Shown here: positions 34,788-43,285 of the stretch, one piece after another | Layout: each line of letters starts with the position of its first letter | How positions within the stretch are numbered: position 1 is the stretch's first letter | Assembly: GCA_052387675.1 (NCBI GenBank) | Contig: JBQTIY010000006.1 | Span: forward strand, 62,001-126,000 | Direction: 5' to 3' | DNA length: 64,000 nucleotides | Origin: JBQTIY01 sp052387675 | Lineage (GTDB): Bacteria; Planctomycetota; B15-G4 | Translations under genes and position numbers: made by a program | The notes under the pieces: generated by a model | The model's database searches: none | Told to the model about the DNA's origin: nothing | The model's input: the letters and a program-made list of their open reading frames with translations, nothing else

Positions 34788-35220
34788 GTTCGTTCGCAGC
34801 GGATCCGGCGCCGAAGCCCGGCGAGGGCTAAAAAAGCGCGGGAGCGTTGCAAAAATCGCCGATAGGTTCAAGCCCGTTCGAGGCAGTTCGGATCACTTGA
34901 GGCACGCCTGCCGAAGGGTCTGCGACTCGAGCAGGGGCCTTCATGGGTGGTGTTTGATCGGAGATCTCAGAGTGGTTGACAGTTTTCTGGCACACAGGTA
35001 TCCTCGGCCCGTTCTCGTGATGGCGCCCCCGAACCCTGCCATCGCTTGCGCGGTCTGACCCTTAGCACCATTGATACCCACCCGGAGTTGATCAGCCCTC
35101 GCAACCGGCTTGACTGTCGGTCTCTTCCTCCCGGACGACGATCGCCAGCTTCTGCTCTCCACCCATCCTGTGTTCCTTCGTCTCTCCCATTCCCTCCCCC
35201 GCTTGAGGAGTCTTAAGCAA
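34788..35220. other. 433-bp intergenic region: divergent control region and long leader
   Basis: This gap separates glmU (minus) from the secreted-protein gene (plus). It holds the near-consensus promoter at 34976-35004 and then a leader of roughly 210 nt. The leader is pyrimidine-rich near its end and finishes with GAGGAG at 35205-35210. I found no credible coding frame; the open frames here are short or run antisense to glmU. Confidence 0.7.
34976..35004 (+). promoter_or_regulatory. Near-consensus sigma-70-type promoter
   Basis: TTGACA (34976-34981), exactly 17 nt, then TATCCT (34999-35004). The -35 box is a perfect consensus match and the -10 box matches four of six positions. Transcription would start near 35011 and run into the secreted-protein gene at 35221. 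It is the clearest promoter in the window. Confidence 0.7.
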
Positions 35221-36735
35221 ATGATGTTTTCTACGAGAATCCTTCGTGGCATGACGCTCGGCGCGTTGGCCACGGGGCTCACGCTTGTCAGCGTGAACGC
35301 CCAGAACGGAAGCAACTACCACGTCACCGTGAACGGCACGGAGTTCTTCTCCGGCGGCCTCGGCGCTGGCCCCACTCAGACGGCTCAGGACGGCATCGGA
35401 ACCTTCACTCCCGGTGAAGACATGCGCGGATCCCACCTCGTTGACTCCGGCTTCGGCCCGCAGTTCGAGTACCGGAACAACCGGTTCCGGAAGATCGCCT
35501 GCCTTCAGCCTGGCGTGACGGACCTCGACTGGCCCGTCCTGTTCTTCGAGATGGATGGTCTCAACGGCAACGCCCCGGCGGTCTTTACCGCGCCGGTGTG
35601 CCCGGGCGGCCTGGTCCCCTCGTTCAATCCGTACGGCACCGGCCCGGCCTCGTCTGCCAGCTTCGTGCTGTCGCAGCTCGGCTCGGTTGGCACCCTGATC
35701 GGCATCCCGACTTCCCAGCTCTTCATCCTGCCTGAGATGGGCTTGCTGGGTGGCGCGGGCGGCATCGTGACTCTTGTCGCGGGCGCCAACGCTGTCGTGA
35801 ACCCACCGGATGGCTCGGCGATCAACTGCTGGGGCGTTCAGTTCCAGTGGACTCCGAGCACCGTCAACTACTTCCCGAACATCGACGGCGTCTGGTCTTG
35901 GACGGCGAACTCGCCGGACGGGGACCAGTACTACACGTTCTCGGCTGATGAGCTGAACCTGTGGCAGTCCAACTCGGTGGGTCTTGACGGTGGTGCGACG
36001 GCCCTGCTGGTGTTCTTCCCCACCTTCGAAGCAAACCATCTGTGGGCGACGACTGAGCCCCAGACGATCATGGCTTTGGCTCCGAGCGGTGCTGAGAACG
36101 GTGGCCCGTACTACACGCAGACCGAGAACATGGTCGGCGGCGGGTTCCCGAACTTCGGCTTCGACATCGGCGCTGGTAGCCGCACGATCAGCTTCACTGG
36201 TCAGGGCAATCAGGACGTGGCCAACAACCCCGCGCTACCCGGAATCGCTCCGACGATGGGTATCGTCACCTTCGACAACGGCGGTGATGGCGATGGTTGC
36301 CAGCGTCTGCCGTGGTTCGCGGTTGACTATCCGCAGCTGAACAACTTCACGTTCCCGTTCGCCCCGGCGGTTAACCCCGACGTGGACCCGGGTCTCGTGC
36401 AGTTCTTCGGTGAGATCAAGTTGCCGATCCATGCGACGGGCTTCATGCAGGCCGCGACGAACTTGGCCTTCGGGATCTTCGGTCACACGACGGCGGTTGC
36501 CGCGAGTGGCTGGCCGGATCCGGAAGGCTTCGCTCCGGGCGCGTTCGGTGTGACGTCGATCGCAGGCGGCTCGACCGCTCTGTTCACGACGCTCTTCCCG
36601 GCCCCGCCCTGCGGTTTCGGTCTGGCTGTCAACATCACGTACGGAACCTCGGGTCTCACCCCCTCGGGTGGCATCACGTTCGATCCGTCCGTGGCTGACA
36701 CGTCCTACAGCCGTGAGTGCTATCTGTTCAACTGA
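35221..36735 (+). CDS. Abundant-looking secreted protein of unknown function
   Basis: 504 aa from the ATG at 35221, which has GAGGAG ten nt upstream. A signal peptide ends near residue 29 (VNA before Gln). The mature protein is Gly/Pro/Phe/Asn-rich with few charged residues and a handful of Cys. I recognise no domain. Glycine and alanine codons end in T far more often than in neighbouring genes, which fits high expression or a different origin. It is monocistronic, with a strong promoter (34976-35004) and a strong terminator (36778-36820). A surface-layer-like or other structural exported protein is a guess from these features only. Confidence 0.85.
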   Translation: MMFSTRILRGMTLGALATGLTLVSVNAQNGSNYHVTVNGTEFFSGGLGAGPTQTAQDGIGTFTPGEDMRGSHLVDSGFGPQFEYRNNRFRKIACLQPGVTDLDWPVLFFEMDGLNGNAPAVFTAPVCPGGLVPSFNPYGTGPASSASFVLSQLGSVGTLIGIPTSQLFILPEMGLLGGAGGIVTLVAGANAVVNPPDGSAINCWGVQFQWTPSTVNYFPNIDGVWSWTANSPDGDQYYTFSADELNLWQSNSVGLDGGATALLVFFPTFEANHLWATTEPQTIMALAPSGAENGGPYYTQTENMVGGGFPNFGFDIGAGSRTISFTGQGNQDVANNPALPGIAPTMGIVTFDNGGDGDGCQRLPWFAVDYPQLNNFTFPFAPAVNPDVDPGLVQFFGEIKLPIHATGFMQAATNLAFGIFGHTTAVAASGWPDPEGFAPGAFGVTSIAGGSTALFTTLFPAPPCGFGLAVNITYGTSGLTPSGGITFDPSVADTSYSRECYLFN

Positions 36736-36777
36736 TTCGGCTGTAGACCCACGGCCTTCATCGGCCTAAAGGTCAAA

Positions 36778-36820
36778 GAGCCCCCCTCATCCCGCGTGGG
36801 TGAGGGGGGCTCTTCCTTTT
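36778..36820 (+). terminator. Rho-independent terminator of the secreted-protein gene
   Basis: A 12-bp GC-rich stem, GAGCCCCCCTCA (36778-36789) with TGAGGGGGGCTC (36801-36812), has an 11-nt loop and is followed by TTCCTTTT (36813-36820). It begins 43 nt after the stop. The flanking A and T tracts also make it usable in the opposite direction. Confidence 0.9.
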
Positions 36821-36879
36821 CCAGGCGGACTCCTTCGTTTCCGTGTCCCCGCGCGGCGCGAGTCTTAGCGGCGCGAGTC

Positions 36880-37806
36880 TTAGTCGTTCGCCCGGGCGGC
36901 CAGGGCCCGGATGGCCGGCAGGGCTTGGCGAGCCGCATCGGCTCCGGCTGAGATGACGCTGGCCAGATCGCTGGTATCCAGCCAGTGTCTCCCACCAAGT
37001 TGCGGCCGGATGACGAGGTCGGCCCCGCCTCCCCACGTTCGATTGGCCAGCCGGGTCGAAATCTCCTGGGCCCGAAGGAGCAGATCCAGGCCCACGGCAG
37101 TTGAGCGCAGCGGAGAAAGCCCATCCGACAGGTCGACGGCCAGCAGACGTGTCGCACCGGACCGCCGAGCTGGCGCCACGGGCAGGTTGTTCACGATGCC
37201 AGCGTCGCAGAGCAGCCGGCCCTCCCACTCCACGGGGGGAAAGAAGCCGGGAACGGCTCCACTGGCGGTGACGGCTGTGCACAGGTCACCGCGGGTCATG
37301 AGGATGACCTCACCGTGCTCAAGATCGAGCGCTCCGATGGAGAGCGGCAGTCGCAGTTCACGGATGTCGATTTTGGGCACCAGGCTGCGCACGATGAAGC
37401 GCAAGGCCGAACCACCGAAGGCACTGCTCCGACGAAAGATGCGCTCAAGCGCGACTTGTCGGCGTAGCCCCGAAACCATGCGGCTAACCAAGGGGATACG
37501 GCCTGGGCGGCGTTTGAAGCCTGAAATACTGTGATTCCGAAAGCCCTCGGAGGAGAGGAAACGCAGCGTCAGGTCATGCGCTTGCTCGGCATCCCCGAGC
37601 CAGCAGTACGTCGCGCCCACCAGCGCGCCGACGCTCGTGCCGTACACAGCCTCGATCCGAATGCCGTGCTGCTGCAGCACGCGCAGCACGCCTAGATGGG
37701 CCATGCCCTTGAAGCCACCGCCGCCCAGCACGAGCGTGACCCCCGGTTCTTCGGTAGGCAGGCGGCCCGCCGAGTCCCCAGGCCTCGACGTCTCGCTAGG
37801 TGACAT
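36880..37806 (-). CDS. Patatin-like phospholipase
   Basis: 308 aa from the ATG at 37806. The oxyanion-hole motif GGGGFKG, the nucleophile elbow GTSVG (Ser) and the catalytic DAG form the Ser-Asp dyad of patatin/RssA-type lipid acyl hydrolases. No signal peptide is seen, so it is probably cytoplasmic. A GTG at 37836 in frame would lie inside the inverted repeat at 37828-37867, which argues against it. Substrate unknown. Confidence 0.9.
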   Translation of the reverse strand: MSPSETSRPGDSAGRLPTEEPGVTLVLGGGGFKGMAHLGVLRVLQQHGIRIEAVYGTSVGALVGATYCWLGDAEQAHDLTLRFLSSEGFRNHSISGFKRRPGRIPLVSRMVSGLRRQVALERIFRRSSAFGGSALRFIVRSLVPKIDIRELRLPLSIGALDLEHGEVILMTRGDLCTAVTASGAVPGFFPPVEWEGRLLCDAGIVNNLPVAPARRSGATRLLAVDLSDGLSPLRSTAVGLDLLLRAQEISTRLANRTWGGGADLVIRPQLGGRHWLDTSDLASVISAGADAARQALPAIRALAARAND

Positions 37807-37827
37807 GACCTGCGCTCGAGCTGCAGC

Positions 37828-37867
37828 GCGTGGCACACCGAAGCTCGATCACTCCGGTGTGCCACGC
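37828..37867 (-). terminator. Hairpin between secreted-protein and patatin genes
   Basis: GCGTGGCACACCG (37828-37840) and CGGTGTGCCACGC (37855-37867) form a perfect 13-bp stem with a 14-nt loop. It begins 13 nt after the stop of the upstream minus-strand gene, where a terminator would be expected. No T-run follows, so it may instead act as an mRNA stabiliser or a protein-binding palindrome. Confidence 0.5.
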
Positions 37868-37880
37868 AGAGAGGGATTCT

Positions 37881-38777
37881 TCAGGGAGAGACGCCCAGTA
37901 AGCCGTTGCTGGCGGCGAAGCCAAAGGGGCCGCCTGCATCCGGAATCCAGAACTGCAAGTAAATCGGGAAGCCCGAAGGGACTCCCGCTGGCCACGTGGC
38001 GGAAAGCCCCAACGTCCCAAGACCCGTGGTCAAGATCCCAGGAATCATCAGATCGGGGTTGGGGACCATCGTGCCGCCCTTGAAGGGCGCGCCGAGCAAG
38101 CCGAAGCCGGCCACCAAGACGGAGGCTGCATTGGGCGCTGCTGAATCCAGGCTGATTTCCACAAGGCTTCCTGCCTGCAGGGTCCCGTCGGCGACCAGGT
38201 TGGGTGTCCCACCGGCGCCTGCCAGGCCCTGCCCAAGGTCGAACCACGTGGGATGAATGGTCAGGCTGCCAGCCATGCGAATGCTGGTGATCTGGACCGT
38301 CTGAGTTCCGAAGGGGAATCCAAGATTCACCTGCAGCGTACCCAGCACGACGTTCGTGGCTGAGGCGAAGCCAAATCCAGCGCCATCGAGCCCAATGCTC
38401 AGCGTCGCGGCAAAAGCCTGCGGTTCCGGAGGCTCAGGAAAGGCCACCGGCTGATCCAGCAGAGCGATCGGAGCCGGTCCGGGCAGGGCCCCGGTTCCAG
38501 CCGCGAATTCAGGCGGAATCTGGTCCGTGGCGTCGATGGGACCAAAGGGGATGCCCAACCAAGTCACCTTGACCTCAAGCAGCGTTACGGCGTACTCGGT
38601 CGAGTAGAGCGTGGCGCTCGGATCGACGGACGTGGGCGAAAGCCAAGAGACGTCCTGCCCCGTCGTGGTGATGTCGAAGTTCCAGGTGGACTGGGCCGCA
38701 GCCAGCGCGGGCAAAGCCAGCAAGACGGCGGCGGCAGAAGCCAAGGGCCTGAGCAGAAGCGACGCAGTGGAAGCCAT
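37881..38777 (-). CDS. Secreted protein with a C-terminal domain shared with the 1617-5141 product
   Basis: 298 aa from the ATG at 38777. A signal peptide ends near residue 31 (AAA before Gln). The first 190 residues are a beta-rich segment of no family I know. The last 95 residues (from about LQAGSLVEISL to the end) line up by eye with the C-terminus of the dehydrogenase-like protein at 1617-5141: a VEI/VEL strand, AAP or TGAAP, a GGT turn preceded by Pro, a LxLSAT/FELGAT strand and a final YLQ/WLQ strand. Such a domain could be an extracellular beta-sandwich module. Confidence 0.75.
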   Translation of the reverse strand: MASTASLLLRPLASAAAVLLALPALAAAQSTWNFDITTTGQDVSWLSPTSVDPSATLYSTEYAVTLLEVKVTWLGIPFGPIDATDQIPPEFAAGTGALPGPAPIALLDQPVAFPEPPEPQAFAATLSIGLDGAGFGFASATNVVLGTLQVNLGFPFGTQTVQITSIRMAGSLTIHPTWFDLGQGLAGAGGTPNLVADGTLQAGSLVEISLDSAAPNAASVLVAGFGLLGAPFKGGTMVPNPDLMIPGILTTGLGTLGLSATWPAGVPSGFPIYLQFWIPDAGGPFGFAASNGLLGVSP

Positions 38778-38893
38778 GGTGTGTGCATCCCGAGAGCAAG
38801 GGCGAGGCCGGCCAGGGTTGGCCAAGGCCGGGGCAGTATAGCGGTGAGTTCGCCGTTCCCCCGAGACTCCCTCAAGCCCGGCACGCCGGAGCG

Positions 38894-39202
38894 TCAGGCG
38901 CGCAGATGCTGTTCTCTGAAGCCTTGGTACTCCTGCAAGACCAGTCGAGGCGGCGGGTTGCAGGTCTGGAGTCCCTTGTCGTCATAGGGAACCAGAGCTT
39001 TGGCGGCGGCGATGACGACATCGCACTGCAGGACCTTTTCCGCGGCGCTGCCGGCACGCTCGTGGACATGCATGGCTTCGTAGATCACGTTGCTCTGCCG
39101 CTCGATTTCAGAGGCCACCGTCGGCACGCAGGGTTCACAGAGCCCCTCGCGGCTCACCTTCTGAAAGAGCCCGCCTTTACCGCACCATTTGCACTTGGCC
39201 AT
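38894..39202 (-). CDS. Small zinc-ribbon protein
   Basis: 102 aa from the ATG at 39202, with a GAGG ribosome site 6 nt upstream. The N-terminus carries CKWCGK and LCEPC, two Cys pairs that should bind one zinc. The rest is mainly helical and amphipathic, with one more Cys pair far apart. No signal peptide. Function unknown; zinc-ribbon adaptor or nucleic-acid binding are possibilities only. Confidence 0.7.
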   Translation of the reverse strand: MAKCKWCGKGGLFQKVSREGLCEPCVPTVASEIERQSNVIYEAMHVHERAGSAAEKVLQCDVVIAAAKALVPYDDKGLQTCNPPPRLVLQEYQGFREQHLRA

Positions 39203-39254
39203 GACCACCCTCGGAATTGCCGGCTACTGCGACCCGCTGTCGCGTCACCGGCCA

Positions 39255-41237
39255 TCATAGCGAAGGGGCCAGCCGCTGACCCGGAAGCACCGGCGGCACC
39301 GGCACGCCCAGCGCATCGGCGAGCGTGCGCAGCAGCTCTGCCTCTGACGTCGTGACCACCCGGTCGGCCGAGACACACGCCGCACAGGCCGCGAGCAGTT
39401 CGCCCTTGGGGCCGGGCTTGAGGAGCGCGAGTCGCTCGAGGGCCAAGTCGAGTTCGGCGGCCGCAAAGTCCCCGGTCGCAACCAGCGAGAGGTCTCCCAG
39501 GCCGAGCTGTTCTGCTGCGGCTTCCGCGGCTCGCAACGAAGCTGCGCGACCTGCCCCGCTCGTGTTCTCTGTATCGCCTGCGGCGTGGACGAGCGCCGCC
39601 ATCACTGTGCGCACCGCGCCGCGCACGCTGCCCAGCGAATCAACCAGCACCGGGGAGCGCCCCGCTGCCCGTCCCGATCTGGCTCCGAGCAGGTGCTGCC
39701 GCAATTGCCGGCGCAGCATCCACTCGAAGAGGCTCACGTCTTGGTCAATATCAATGAACTGCCCGGCCAGTTGCAGATAGCGCTCGGCCTGTGTCGGCGA
39801 GAGAGCCCGCAGCGCGGGCAGGGCGAGTTCAATCACCGGCAGCCGCAAGGCCAGATCGAGCCGGGCCACACTGGCCTCGAGGTTCTGCAGCTCCTTGAGC
39901 AGGACCTGCTCGAACATGGCCTCCGGCGTGCCGGCCGGCCTCATCTGCAGCAACGCAAACTGCTTCCGGCGCAGTTCGGGAAGTGAGGAGAGCAGCAGAG
40001 CCAGGACGGCCGCGCGCGCTCCATAGGGTGTGGCGAGGGCCTGCGCCAGTTGGGGCGGCAGCGAAGCAATGAGTACTCGCGCCCGATCCACGTGCGCCTG
40101 GGCTGGATGGCCCGCTTGTTCGAGGGCGCTCCCCGCCAGCACCGACAGCGGCACGTCCTGGGGCGCGATGAAGGCTTTGCGCCCAGGGCCGGCCCTGGCC
40201 AAGTGTTGCGCTACGACCTCGGGCGCCAGCTCTGGCCAGCTTCCATCCCAGCCGGGATCGAGGCGTCGAATGCGCTCCTCAAGCGGCGGGTGCGTCGCGA
40301 AGAGCCGGCTAAAGCGCGGCAGAGCCTCGGCAATGAACATGTGACTCGCTTCGGGTGCGTTGGGATGCCTCAGCCGCGAGCCGAAACTCAGGGCCCCGAT
40401 GCGCTTGAGCGCTCCGGCGATTCCCTCGGGCAAACGCGTGAACTGGACGGCCGATGCGTCGGCGAGGAACTCGCGTTGCCGGCTGACAGCGGCCTTGATG
40501 AGATTCCCGAAGAAGACGCCGGCGAAGCCGACCACCATCAGCCCCACACCCAGTGCGACGATGGCGGCGACACCTCCGCCACCCTGACGCCGGTTGCGCG
40601 AAAGGCGCATGAAGCGCAGCGAGCGCAGAAGCATCTGGCCCGCGAGCCCGATCACGAGAATGCCATGGAGCAGCGCCATGAGGCGCAAGTTGAGCCGCAT
40701 GTCTCCATTGAGAATGTGGCTGAACTCGTGAGCCACGACGCCTTGCAGTTCATCGCGACTCAAATGCCGCACCGCGCCGCGAGTGACGCCGATCACGGCG
40801 TCATCGACGCTGCGGCCCGCCGCGAAGGCATTCACGCCTTCTTCATCGGGCAGCAGGTAGACCTGGGGCGCCGGCACGCCCGACGCAATGGCCATCTCGT
40901 CGACGATGTTGAGCAGGCGCCGTCCGGCCGCATCCGTGTTGCCGCCGTGCAGCAGCTTCCCGCCCAGATGCTCAGCCACGGCTGGTCCGCCGGCGGCCAG
41001 CGCCTTCAGCTTGTAGGCCGAGCCCCCGCCAACAACAGCCACTGTTCCCAGCCCAACGAGCAACAGCAAAGGCCAGTCAAGCAAATCGCCGGCCGCGCTC
41101 GGACTCTGCGAAGCGAGCATGACTCCCGCCACGAGGCAGTACGTCGTGGCGATGATGGCCAGCACCGCCAGCGCGAAAAGCACGAGCAGGCGGCCGGTCT
41201 TGCGGCGCGCGAGATCCTGTTGCTCGAAGAAGTCCAT
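39255..41237 (-). CDS. M48-family membrane metalloprotease (HtpX-related)
   Basis: 660 aa from the ATG at 41237. Two N-terminal membrane segments lie at about 17-42 and 55-72, then the zinc motif HEFSH (His170, Glu171, His174) with the third ligand in REFLADASA, and two further membrane segments around it. The long helical C-terminal region, ending in a TerB-like ELLAACAACVSAD segment, is typical of the roughly 650-aa M48 subgroup that travels with LemA. Likely role: inner-membrane protein quality control. It follows lemA by 37 nt on the same strand. Confidence 0.9.
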   Translation of the reverse strand: MDFFEQQDLARRKTGRLLVLFALAVLAIIATTYCLVAGVMLASQSPSAAGDLLDWPLLLLVGLGTVAVVGGGSAYKLKALAAGGPAVAEHLGGKLLHGGNTDAAGRRLLNIVDEMAIASGVPAPQVYLLPDEEGVNAFAAGRSVDDAVIGVTRGAVRHLSRDELQGVVAHEFSHILNGDMRLNLRLMALLHGILVIGLAGQMLLRSLRFMRLSRNRRQGGGGVAAIVALGVGLMVVGFAGVFFGNLIKAAVSRQREFLADASAVQFTRLPEGIAGALKRIGALSFGSRLRHPNAPEASHMFIAEALPRFSRLFATHPPLEERIRRLDPGWDGSWPELAPEVVAQHLARAGPGRKAFIAPQDVPLSVLAGSALEQAGHPAQAHVDRARVLIASLPPQLAQALATPYGARAAVLALLLSSLPELRRKQFALLQMRPAGTPEAMFEQVLLKELQNLEASVARLDLALRLPVIELALPALRALSPTQAERYLQLAGQFIDIDQDVSLFEWMLRRQLRQHLLGARSGRAAGRSPVLVDSLGSVRGAVRTVMAALVHAAGDTENTSGAGRAASLRAAEAAAEQLGLGDLSLVATGDFAAAELDLALERLALLKPGPKGELLAACAACVSADRVVTTSEAELLRTLADALGVPVPPVLPGQRLAPSL

Positions 41238-41274
41238 GGTCACGAGCCCACGGCGAGGCCGTCAGCCTGGACGC

Positions 41275-41883
41275 TCAGCCCGCGAAACTCACCTTGGGAG
41301 GCTCGGCAATCGCGGCCCGGTCGAACTCCAGCAGCGTGGCATCGCGGCCGTGTCCGAACATTCCGGCGATGAGCACGGGCGGGAAAGTCTGCTTGTACGT
41401 GTTGTACGTGGTGACGGAGTCGTTGTAGCCCTGCCGCGCGAAGGTGATCTTGTTCTCGGTGGACGTGAGTTCCTCCTGCAGAGCGAGCATGTTCTGGTTG
41501 GCCTTGAGATCGGGGTAGGCCTCAGCCAACGCGAAAAGCCGGCCCACGGCGCCGGTCAGCGCGGACTCGGCCCCCATCAGCGCCGTCATCGCAGCCGGGT
41601 CGGCCGGATCCTTGGCCGCGCGCTCCAGCCCGGACACCGCCGCGTTACGCGCACGAATCACACCCTCAAGCGTCTCACGCTCATGCTTCATGAAGCCGCG
41701 CGCCACTTCGACGAGATTGGGAATCAGGTCGTGCCGGCGCTTGAGCTGCACGTCGATCTGCGCGAAGGCATTCTCGAAGCGGTTCTTGAGCTTGACGAGC
41801 TGGTTGTAGACCGCCACACCCCAGAGCAGGAGCAGCAGCAGGATCCCGAACAAAACGACCAGGACGATGACGGCGTTGGGCAT
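41275..41883 (-). CDS. lemA: LemA family protein
   Basis: 202 aa from the ATG at 41883, with a perfect GGAGG 7 nt upstream. One N-terminal membrane helix (about 4-25) is followed by the family motifs VAVYNQLVKLKNRFENAF, RRHDLIPNLVE and AYPDLKAN, all in long helices. LemA proteins are membrane-anchored helical bundles of unclear function that are frequently encoded with M48 proteases, as here. Confidence 0.93.
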   Translation of the reverse strand: MPNAVIVLVVLFGILLLLLLWGVAVYNQLVKLKNRFENAFAQIDVQLKRRHDLIPNLVEVARGFMKHERETLEGVIRARNAAVSGLERAAKDPADPAAMTALMGAESALTGAVGRLFALAEAYPDLKANQNMLALQEELTSTENKITFARQGYNDSVTTYNTYKQTFPPVLIAGMFGHGRDATLLEFDRAAIAEPPKVSFAG

Positions 41884-41992
41884 GTCAGAACCTCCGGAAG
41901 GCCGAGGGGCCAGGGGAACTGCGAGGGAGTATCGCAATTGCGTCGGCTAGCGCGAATTGCGCGGCTGCGCCCGGCACGGCATGATCGGCCGC

Positions 41993-43285
41993 ATGCAAGC
42001 TCGGGTCAGGCGCCGCCGGTTGTGTGGACTGCAAAACATCCTCGTCGTGTCGGCGGTGCTAGCAGCCGGGCTCGTGCCCGCCACACCAGCCCAGCAGCTG
42101 GCCGACTCCCAGCCGGCGTCAGCCGCCGAGTTGCCGGGGCGCGCTCTCTTCCTGCAGGCCTGCGCCACCTGCCACGGCGCTGACGGCGGCGGGCAAGGCA
42201 GCGTCACGCTCGACCGGCCGGCGCGCAGCTTTCGCGACGGCGGATTCTCCTTCGGCAACACGAACGAGGCGCTCTTTCGCACGATCAGCACGGGCATTCC
42301 CGGTTCGCCGATGCCGGGTTTCGAAAGCGCCTACAGTGAGACGCAGCGCCGCGAATTGGCCGAGTTCGTGCGCAGCCTCGGTCCCGCCGAGACGGCCATG
42401 GACCCCGACGATGCCATTCTCGTGGTGCGCGACCAGCCGCAGGTCGCGCGCGGCATCTTGCCGCCGATCGCTGAGGGACTTCCGCTGCGACCGCGAGGCC
42501 TCCTGCTCGGCACGCTGGACGGCCTGAGTTTCGAGTATTGCCTAGACGACCTGCGGCTGCTCGGTGTGCGTCAGGGCGACTTCGTGCGCCGGGCCGACTG
42601 GACCGGCCGCGGGGGTCAGGCGCTCGAGCCGCTGGGCCGGCTCGTTTGGCTCGATTCCAGCGGCAGCCCAACACAGCACTGGCTCTCGACCTGGGCGCCG
42701 CAACTGGTTTCAGCTTCGACGCAGGAGCAGGGCGAGCCCGTCGGCCCGACGAAGACCGAGGTCTTGCGAGCACGCCTGACAGACACACGCATCCAGGGCG
42801 ACAGCGCGGCCCTCCACTACGAGTTGTTTCGGGAGCGCAGCGGGGTCCACGAGCGAGTTGCCCGGGTTGAAGAATCCGTGCGTGCCGAGACGCGCGGCAC
42901 GGCTTCCGGCTTCACGCGGCAGTTCCAAGTTGAACTGTTCAGCGCGGACACCGCCGTCGGCTTGGTCACCGACGTCCTGCATGCAGCGGCTTGGGAAGTG
43001 TTTCGTACGGCCGAAACCGGTCCAGCCGGCACAGCGGGCCCGACGGCGTGGTCCGTTCAGCCGCGGCCCGATGGAACCGTACAGCTCACCGGCCTGAGCC
43101 TGAGCACCGACGCGGCCGGGTCGCTGGTCGGTGGCTGGATCAAATCACAACGCGACATTTCCGGAGTTTGGTTTGTGCCGACTGAAGCGAAGTCGGCACC
43201 TAGCGCGCGCGGTTCGATCACCATCCTGCTCGCGCCGTCCTGGAACCCGGAGCTTGAAGCCGTGTTCCGGCAGGGTGCCCGCTGA
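41993..43285 (+). CDS. Exported c-type cytochrome protein
   Basis: 430 aa from the ATG at 41993 (an in-frame ATG at 41981 is the alternative). The signal peptide ends near residue 33. A single class I haem motif CATCH (Cys57, Cys60, His61) is followed by a probable Met ligand in GSPMPGF. The remaining 300 residues look like a beta-rich region of unknown type that may bind another redox partner. It overlaps the next gene by one base (TGATG), so the two products are probably made together as a periplasmic oxidation pair. Confidence 0.85.
   Translation: MQARVRRRRLCGLQNILVVSAVLAAGLVPATPAQQLADSQPASAAELPGRALFLQACATCHGADGGGQGSVTLDRPARSFRDGGFSFGNTNEALFRTISTGIPGSPMPGFESAYSETQRRELAEFVRSLGPAETAMDPDDAILVVRDQPQVARGILPPIAEGLPLRPRGLLLGTLDGLSFEYCLDDLRLLGVRQGDFVRRADWTGRGGQALEPLGRLVWLDSSGSPTQHWLSTWAPQLVSASTQEQGEPVGPTKTEVLRARLTDTRIQGDSAALHYELFRERSGVHERVARVEESVRAETRGTASGFTRQFQVELFSADTAVGLVTDVLHAAAWEVFRTAETGPAGTAGPTAWSVQPRPDGTVQLTGLSLSTDAAGSLVGGWIKSQRDISGVWFVPTEAKSAPSARGSITILLAPSWNPELEAVFRQGAR

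Noticed and set aside
34988..35004. Possible sigma-54 -24 box (TGGCAC) near the secreted-protein promoter
   Set aside because: The -12 part is TATCC rather than TTGC. The overlapping TTGACA-17-TATCCT pair explains the site better.
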